NCBI GenBank assembly: GCA_018713005.1
Contig: DVFX01000017.1
Span: 1 to 25,088, forward strand
Direction of reading: 5' to 3'
Length of the DNA: 25,088 bases
Source: Scatomorpha gallistercoris
GTDB lineage: Bacteria; Bacillota; Clostridia; Oscillospirales; Oscillospiraceae
In this document: positions 20,959 to 25,088 of the stretch, in pieces
Layout of the letters: each line of letters starts with the position of its first letter
How positions within the stretch are numbered: position 1 is the first letter of the stretch
Made by a program: the position numbers and the translations under genes
The notes under the pieces: model-generated
The model's database searches: none
The model's input: the letters and a program-made list of their open reading frames with translations, nothing else
Told to the model about the DNA's origin: nothing

Positions 20959-21447
20959 GTGGGAGAATTTGACTTGGAGCGCGCCGTGGCCGAATATGGC
21001 CGGGAGCTGTTTGCGCGCGCCTACGCGCTGCTGTGTGACTGGCAGGAGGCGGAGGACGTTGTGCAGGAGGCATTTGTCGCGGCGTATGAGCACCGCACAA
21101 AGCTTGGCGATGCAGAGCGCGCCTGGCTGTACAAGGTCACTGTCAACAAATGCCTTGACCGTATGCGCCGGAAGAAAAACGTTTCGCTTGAAGAGCTGGG
21201 CGACGCCGCGCCGGGCGTCACCGACAACTACGACGCGGGGTATTCGCCGCGCGTAATCCGTGCGCTTTCGCGGCTGAACCCCGAAGAGCGCGCCGCCGTA
21301 CTGTGGCGGGTGAGGGACGAGTTGGATTACAGGGAGATAGCCAGGCGTCAGCACACAAGCGAAGCTACGGCGCGCAAGCGCTGCGAGCGGGCGAAGAAGC
21401 GCCTGGCGGAATATCTGCGCGACTACAACAGGGAGGAGAGCACATGA
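20959..21447 (+). CDS. ECF-type RNA polymerase sigma factor
   Basis: A 162-residue extracytoplasmic-function sigma-70 factor. Region 2 is visible as CDWQEAEDVVQEAFVAAYEH with the core-binding DAED-like motif, followed by WLYKVTVNKCLDRMRRKK. Region 4 is RVRDELDYREIARRQHTSEA, with the helix-turn-helix ending in ARKRCERAKKRL. The start is taken as GTG at 20959, preceded by GGGGGGAG (20947-20954) and giving the normal ECF length; the frame is open back to 20794 but those residues do not look like sigma sequence. The stop overlaps the next gene by 4 bases. The stimulus is unknown; the downstream membrane anti-sigma suggests an envelope signal. Confidence 0.88.
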   Translation: MGEFDLERAVAEYGRELFARAYALLCDWQEAEDVVQEAFVAAYEHRTKLGDAERAWLYKVTVNKCLDRMRRKKNVSLEELGDAAPGVTDNYDAGYSPRVIRALSRLNPEERAAVLWRVRDELDYREIARRQHTSEATARKRCERAKKRLAEYLRDYNREEST

Positions 21448-22787
21448 ACTTCGACAATGACGACATCATGATTGCAAAAGCGCTCTCCGACATGGAGAGC
21501 AGCATACCGATGCCGGATTTGATGCCCGGCATAATGGAAAAGCTGTCATCGCGCAAGAGGCGCCATCCCATGCGCCTGACGGCGGCGGTGGTTATTGCCG
21601 CCGCGCTGCTGATAACCGGCTGTGCAGCGGCTCTGGGCGGCTTTGAGTGGCTGCTGGACGTGCTGGACGGCGGCGGGTTTACCAACGTCGTAGAGCCGGT
21701 GGGGCAGAGCGTCACGGAAGAGGGCATAGAGCTGTCCGTCATCGCAGCTCAGCGCTACGAAGACACGGCAATTATGTATATTTCCCTGCGCGACACCGAA
21801 GGCCGGGGGCGGGTGACGGAGGACACTCATCCACAGATACGAATTAAAGACACAGCCAGAAGGCACACGGACCTGGTGTATTTCGACGCTGAGACAGGGA
21901 CGGCCGTGTACACAGTTGCTTTCGAGCTCGACCCTGAAGAGAATTATGACACGCTGCAGTTTAGTATGTTCCGTGTCGATGGGGATTACTTCGAGGACAA
22001 GGTTATGGAGACAGTACGGCTGGATGCGCCGCTCTCCGGCTTCGCCTCCGGGCCCGAGGTCGCCGACGAGCCTTCATCGACGATCCCAACTGAGTTGGGA
22101 GAGAAAATAGAAGAACTGCCCGGGTGGAGGTTTGGAGCAGTTGGGACGCTGGACGGCAAACCGTTTGTACAGCTGTTGGAGCCTCAGAAGGGCGATGTGA
22201 AGGTGTTCGATTCTATGGAAGTATACGCCTTGTCGCCAGAAGGCGACAGGTATGACGTCGAGACGCGCATTACAGTTGTGGACGAGGACTTTGAGTACGA
22301 CCCATTTTCCCCAGCCTATATGGTATACACTTTGATTTTCGACGCTGAGCCGGAGGATATCGAAGGCGGCGCGCTGTATTTCGGCGGGGTGTACCACGAC
22401 AGAGTGATGGGTGACTGGGAGCTTGACATCGAACTCACATATGACCCGGTAAAGCTTGACTACGTCGTGGACATACCTGTTGGCGACGTGGTCGTGGAGG
22501 ACGTAAAACTGAGCTTCACGCCCGTCGGCATGAGCCTGGAGGGTACAGCGCCAAGCTATGAGGCGGCGGATGAAATCGCTTCAGCGGAGCCGGTCATAGC
22601 AGATGAAAAACGCACTTTTGAACGTTACAGGAATATCAGCAGCATAGAGACGGCCGAGGGTATAGCCTTCAGCGCGCACTTGTACTACGACAGGACAGTC
22701 ATGCCGGAGCAGGTCATCGGCATCAGGATTGGCGACACCGTTGTAGACCTGCCGCAGAATACGTCCCCGCCCGTGCAGACGGGATAA
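21444..22787 (+). CDS. Membrane-anchored anti-sigma factor, DUF4179-like
   Basis: A 447-residue single-pass membrane protein. The N-terminal 45 residues are cytoplasmic in this model (MNFDNDDIMIAKALSDMESS, then a Pro/Met segment and a basic KLSSRKRRH stretch). One hydrophobic helix follows (about residues 47-66, LTAAVVIAAALLITGCAAAL), then a large acidic extracytoplasmic domain. This is the plan of DUF4179-type anti-sigma factors paired with ECF genes in Clostridia. The extracytoplasmic domain contains FEWLLDVLDGGGFTNVVEPV and QSVTEEGIELSVIAAQRYED, which resemble the DUF4179 region. The start ATG at 21444 overlaps the sigma stop and has GGAGGAG upstream. Partnership with the sigma factor is inferred from the overlap. 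Confidence 0.8.
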   Translation: MNFDNDDIMIAKALSDMESSIPMPDLMPGIMEKLSSRKRRHPMRLTAAVVIAAALLITGCAAALGGFEWLLDVLDGGGFTNVVEPVGQSVTEEGIELSVIAAQRYEDTAIMYISLRDTEGRGRVTEDTHPQIRIKDTARRHTDLVYFDAETGTAVYTVAFELDPEENYDTLQFSMFRVDGDYFEDKVMETVRLDAPLSGFASGPEVADEPSSTIPTELGEKIEELPGWRFGAVGTLDGKPFVQLLEPQKGDVKVFDSMEVYALSPEGDRYDVETRITVVDEDFEYDPFSPAYMVYTLIFDAEPEDIEGGALYFGGVYHDRVMGDWELDIELTYDPVKLDYVVDIPVGDVVVEDVKLSFTPVGMSLEGTAPSYEAADEIASAEPVIADEKRTFERYRNISSIETAEGIAFSAHLYYDRTVMPEQVIGIRIGDTVVDLPQNTSPPVQTG

Positions 22788-22788
22788 G

Positions 22789-22818
22789 AAAAAGAGGAGC
22801 CGAAAGGCTCCTCTTTTT
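22789..22818. terminator. Bidirectional intrinsic terminator
   Basis: A perfect 13-bp stem (AAAAAGAGGAGCC at 22789-22801 with GGCTCCTCTTTTT at 22806-22818) has a GAAA tetraloop. It serves both the anti-sigma gene and the opposing membrane protein gene, whose stop codon it overlaps. Confidence 0.93.
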
Positions 22819-23095
22819 ACACTGCTTTTTGCTTCCTGCGCGGCAATAACAGCACAAGGTTTGCAACGCCGAGCGCGGCGCTTGCGGCAGCGGATACAAT
22901 GAACGCGTTGTAAAAGCGTGCTGCGGACCAGCTGTGGTCGCCGAATATTCCAAACAAGCGGTGCGTGACGCTGTGCAGGGCGGAAATACTGCCGTCCAGC
23001 GGCACAAGATTATAGCTGTAGTTGCTCCAAAGGTCTAATGTAATCAGCAGCGAGAGTGCAAACAGTGCAAAAATAAAGATGCGCAGTCGTTTCAT
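22817..23095 (-). CDS. Small hypothetical membrane protein
   Basis: A 92-residue protein with two hydrophobic helices (about residues 6-25 and 68-84), a short external-type loop (YSYNLVPLDGSISALHSVTH) between them, and a basic tail RRKQKAV. I recognise no family. The start ATG at 23095 is chosen because GGAGGTG lies 7-8 bases upstream; an upstream in-frame start at 23116 lacks this. It lies 64 bases downstream of obg on the same strand and may be co-transcribed with it. Its stop codon is inside the terminator. Confidence 0.65.
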   Translation of the reverse strand: MKRLRIFIFALFALSLLITLDLWSNYSYNLVPLDGSISALHSVTHRLFGIFGDHSWSAARFYNAFIVSAAASAALGVANLVLLLPRRKQKAV

Positions 23096-23159
23096 ATTAC
23101 ACCTCCGTACAGACACTATACAACAGATTTGTTACGGAATATACCACCGGCAGAGCTTT

Positions 23160-24443
23160 TCAGCTCTGATATTCGAACTCGATATCGTAGATGCTTACGG
23201 TGTCGCCGTCGGCGATGCCCTCGTCCTCGAGCCGGTCAAAGAACCCGGCCTGGCGGAGACGGCGGTCAAAGTACATGCGGCTCTCGTAGTCGGTGAAGTT
23301 GATACCGGCGACAAGGCGCGCAAGCCATTCGCCCTCACAGTACCATGTGTCGCCGTCGTGCCTGATGGTTATGTCCTCCGGCGAGACGGGCAGGGTTTCG
23401 GGCGCAACGTAATCGGCCTCGTAGACTGCGACAGGGGGGAGGTGGTCCAGCTCCGCCGACGCGGCCAGCATGAGCTCGCGCGAGCCCTGCGTAGTCGCTG
23501 CGCTGAGCTCAAAAAGACGGCAGCCTTTGGCCTCGACATGCGCGCGCAGGCGTTCGAGATTCGTCCTGTCGTCGCCGAGCAAATCGCACTTGTTGGCCGC
23601 CACCAGCTGCGGGCGGGAGGCCAGGTCCGGACCCCACTGCTCGAGCTCGGCGCAGATGGTGTCGAAGTCCTCCACGGGGTCGCGCCCCTCGCTGCCGGAG
23701 ACGTCCACGACGTGAATCAGCAGGCGGCAGCGGTCAATATGCCTGAGGAAGTCGTGGCCCAGGCCCGCGCCGTCGCTGGCGCCCTCTATGATGCCGGGGA
23801 TGTCGGCCAGGACAAAACTCTGCCCCTCGCCGACATAGACGACTCCCAGGTTTGGGAAGAGGGTGGTGAAGTGGTAGTTGGCTATCTTGGGGTGAGCGTT
23901 GGACACCACGCTGAGCAGCGTGCTCTTGCCCACATTGGGGAAACCGACCAGGCCCACGTCGGCCAGGAGCTTGAGCTCCAGCAGCACGGTGTGCTCCTCG
24001 CCGGGCAGGCCTGGCTTGGCAAAGCGCGGCGTCTGGCGCGTGGCGGTGGCAAAGCGTTTGTTGCCCCAGCCGCCTCGTCCGCCGCGGCAGGCGACGAAGT
24101 CCTCTCCGGAGCTCATGTCGTGCATGATGGCGCCGGTGTCCGCGTCGCGGATGACGGTGCCGCGCGGCACGCGCAGCACGACGCTCTCGCCGTCCTTGCC
24201 GGTACAGCGCTTCGCGCCGCCGGGCGCGCCGTTGCCCGCCGCAAATTTGCGCTTGTAGCGGAAGTCCATCAGCGTGTTCATGTGGCCGTCGACGCGGAAA
24301 ATGATGTCCCCGCCGCGTCCGCCGTCGCCTCCGTCGGGTCCGCCCGCCGCGACGTACTTTTCACGGTGGAAGCTGACGGCGCCGTCGCCGCCCTTACCGG
24401 CGCGTATCTGTATAGTTACCTTGTCTACGAAGGGAGATGCCAT
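23160..24443 (-). CDS. obg: Obg/CgtA GTPase
   Basis: A 427-residue essential GTPase involved in 50S subunit assembly and stress control. The N-terminal glycine-rich Obg fold covers about residues 4-158 (GKGGDGAVSFHREKY, PDGGDGGRGGDI and RGGRGGWGN). The G domain follows, with G1 GFPNVGKS (167-174), switch I FTTLFPNLG, G3 DIPG (214-217) and G4 NKCD (284-287). The C-terminal region (about 345-427) is the OCT domain found in Gram-positive Obg proteins. The start ATG at 24443 has AAAGGAG upstream. It follows rpmA after a terminator, so it should have its own promoter; I see only weak candidates in the 104-base gap. Confidence 0.96.
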   Translation of the reverse strand: MASPFVDKVTIQIRAGKGGDGAVSFHREKYVAAGGPDGGDGGRGGDIIFRVDGHMNTLMDFRYKRKFAAGNGAPGGAKRCTGKDGESVVLRVPRGTVIRDADTGAIMHDMSSGEDFVACRGGRGGWGNKRFATATRQTPRFAKPGLPGEEHTVLLELKLLADVGLVGFPNVGKSTLLSVVSNAHPKIANYHFTTLFPNLGVVYVGEGQSFVLADIPGIIEGASDGAGLGHDFLRHIDRCRLLIHVVDVSGSEGRDPVEDFDTICAELEQWGPDLASRPQLVAANKCDLLGDDRTNLERLRAHVEAKGCRLFELSAATTQGSRELMLAASAELDHLPPVAVYEADYVAPETLPVSPEDITIRHDGDTWYCEGEWLARLVAGINFTDYESRMYFDRRLRQAGFFDRLEDEGIADGDTVSIYDIEFEYQS

Positions 24444-24510
24444 GTGTTTCTCCTTTGCTATAGTAAGTGTTTTGAGTATATTGACGCCACGCTCGGCGGC
24501 GCGGACGAAA

Positions 24511-24541
24511 CAAAAACGCGGACGGGATGGACCCGTCCGCG
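24511..24541 (-). terminator. Intrinsic terminator of rplU-rpmA
   Basis: On the - strand CGCGGACGGG (24541-24532) pairs perfectly with CCCGTCCGCG (24526-24517) and is followed by TTTTTG. It lies just after the rpmA stop. Confidence 0.88.
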
Positions 24542-24547
24542 CATGTG

Positions 24548-24811
24548 TTACTGAGCGATTTCCTCGTAAACAGAGACCTTCTTGCGGTCCTTGCCGTAGC
24601 GCTCGAACCTCACGGTGCCGTTGACCAGGGAGAACAGGGTGTCGTCCTTGCCCTTGCCGACGTTGGTGCCGGGATGGATCTTGGTGCCGCGCTGACGGAC
24701 GAGAATGTTGCCCGCGAGGACGTACTGGCCGTCGGCACGCTTGGCGCCGAGACGCTTGCTCTCGCTGTCACGACCATTCTTGGTCGAACCCATACCTTTT
24801 TTATGAGCCAT
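24548..24811 (-). CDS. rpmA: 50S ribosomal protein L27
   Basis: An 87-residue L27, with the signature MGSTKNGRDSESKRLGAKRA, then GNILVRQRGTKIHPG and NVGKGKDDTLFSL. The N-terminal tail of L27 reaches the peptidyl transferase centre. The protein begins MAHKKGMGSTKNG, with no F-rich N-terminal extension. In many Firmicutes L27 is made with such an extension and trimmed by the Prp protease. The start ATG at 24811 has TGGAGGTG upstream. It is the second gene of an rplU-rpmA unit with only 36 bases between them. Confidence 0.97.
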   Translation of the reverse strand: MAHKKGMGSTKNGRDSESKRLGAKRADGQYVLAGNILVRQRGTKIHPGTNVGKGKDDTLFSLVNGTVRFERYGKDRKKVSVYEEIAQ

Positions 24812-24847
24812 GTGTTACACCTCCAAAATCTATTTCGCGTGTGCGTC

Positions 24848-25088
24848 TTAGCCGATGGTCTCTATCTGGACCTTCGTGTAGGGCTGACGATGGCCCTGCA
24901 GACGCTGATAGCCCTTCTTGGGCTTCATCTTGTAGACGCGAACCTTCTTGCCGCGGCCGTTCTTGACGACGTTGCCGGTGACGACGGCGCCCTCGACAAC
25001 AGGAGTGCCGAATACGCTGCCCGCCTCGTCGATGACGGCGAGAACGCGGTCAAACTTGACGGTGGAACCGGCCTCGGCGTCGAGCTTC
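24848..25088 (-). CDS. rplU: 50S ribosomal protein L21, 5' end outside window
   Basis: The C-terminal 79 or so residues of L21, read on the - strand into the TAA at 24850-24848. Visible signatures are STVKFDRVLAV, VVEGAVVTGNVVKNGRGKKV, VYKMKPKKGYQRLQGHRQPY and the ending TKVQIETIG. L21 binds 23S rRNA in the large subunit. The first 20-25 residues and the start lie beyond base 25088. The usual Firmicute middle gene of the operon (prp) is not present between it and rpmA. Confidence 0.95.
   Translation of the reverse strand, partial: KLDAEAGSTVKFDRVLAVIDEAGSVFGTPVVEGAVVTGNVVKNGRGKKVRVYKMKPKKGYQRLQGHRQPYTKVQIETIG

Noticed and set aside
23151..23168. Hairpin at the obg stop codon (CAGAGC with GCTCTG) as a terminator
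   Set aside because: It is only 6 bp and is followed by GC-rich sequence rather than a U-tract on the - strand.

Overview
The window looks like core chromosome of a moderately GC-rich anaerobic Firmicute, most likely of the Clostridia (Oscillospirales-like). The evidence is the gene order ispA-dxs-tlyA-nadK-argR-recN, which is the classic clostridial block, together with strong AGGAGG-type ribosome binding sites, intrinsic terminators, an S-layer-homology surface protein, an ECF sigma/DUF4179-type anti-sigma pair, and an rplU-rpmA-obg cluster. The family assignment is inference. I saw no rRNA, tRNA, CRISPR array, insertion sequence, phage gene or frameshifted gene.

Layout. Bases 1-8535 are all on the + strand: the 3' end of ispA and its terminator, then dxs, tlyA, nadK, argR, recN, a small cysteine-rich C_GCAxxG_C_C-type protein, a small membrane protein and tyrS. 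Many of these overlap by 4-11 bases and are probably translationally coupled. dxs appears to restart transcription from a promoter whose -35 box lies in the loop of the ispA terminator. Bases 8620-9950 (-) carry a ZIP metal transporter and a YbaK-type aminoacyl-tRNA deacylase. Bases 10224-12772 (+) carry a GltS-type sodium/glutamate symporter overlapping a PlsC-type acyltransferase that has an unusual zinc ribbon. Bases 12956-15754 (+) encode a large secreted surface protein with two copies of a beta-helix-like module, an InlB-like segment and three SLH repeats. Its leader holds two perfect hairpins. Next come an isolated promoter/terminator pair and a lipoprotein gene (15930-17102, +).

Bases 17255-20717 (-) carry a SUV3-like RNA helicase and a VanZ-RDD fusion membrane protein. 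Bases 20959-22787 (+) carry an ECF sigma factor and its probable anti-sigma factor. The right edge (-) carries a small membrane protein, obg, rpmA and the 3' part of rplU.

How the genes fit together. ispA and dxs supply isoprenoids. nadK, argR and recN form the housekeeping tail of that block. rplU, rpmA and obg serve ribosome function and assembly. The surface protein, lipoprotein, VanZ-RDD protein and ECF/anti-sigma pair are envelope functions. The least ordinary items are the bacterial SUV3-like helicase, the structured leader and mosaic composition of the SLH gene, the minimal promoter-terminator unit behind it, and an L27 that lacks the cleavable N-terminal extension common in Firmicutes. 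The longest stretch without a gene is 9951-10223 (273 bases), which holds divergent promoters. I did not find a clearly new multi-gene system.
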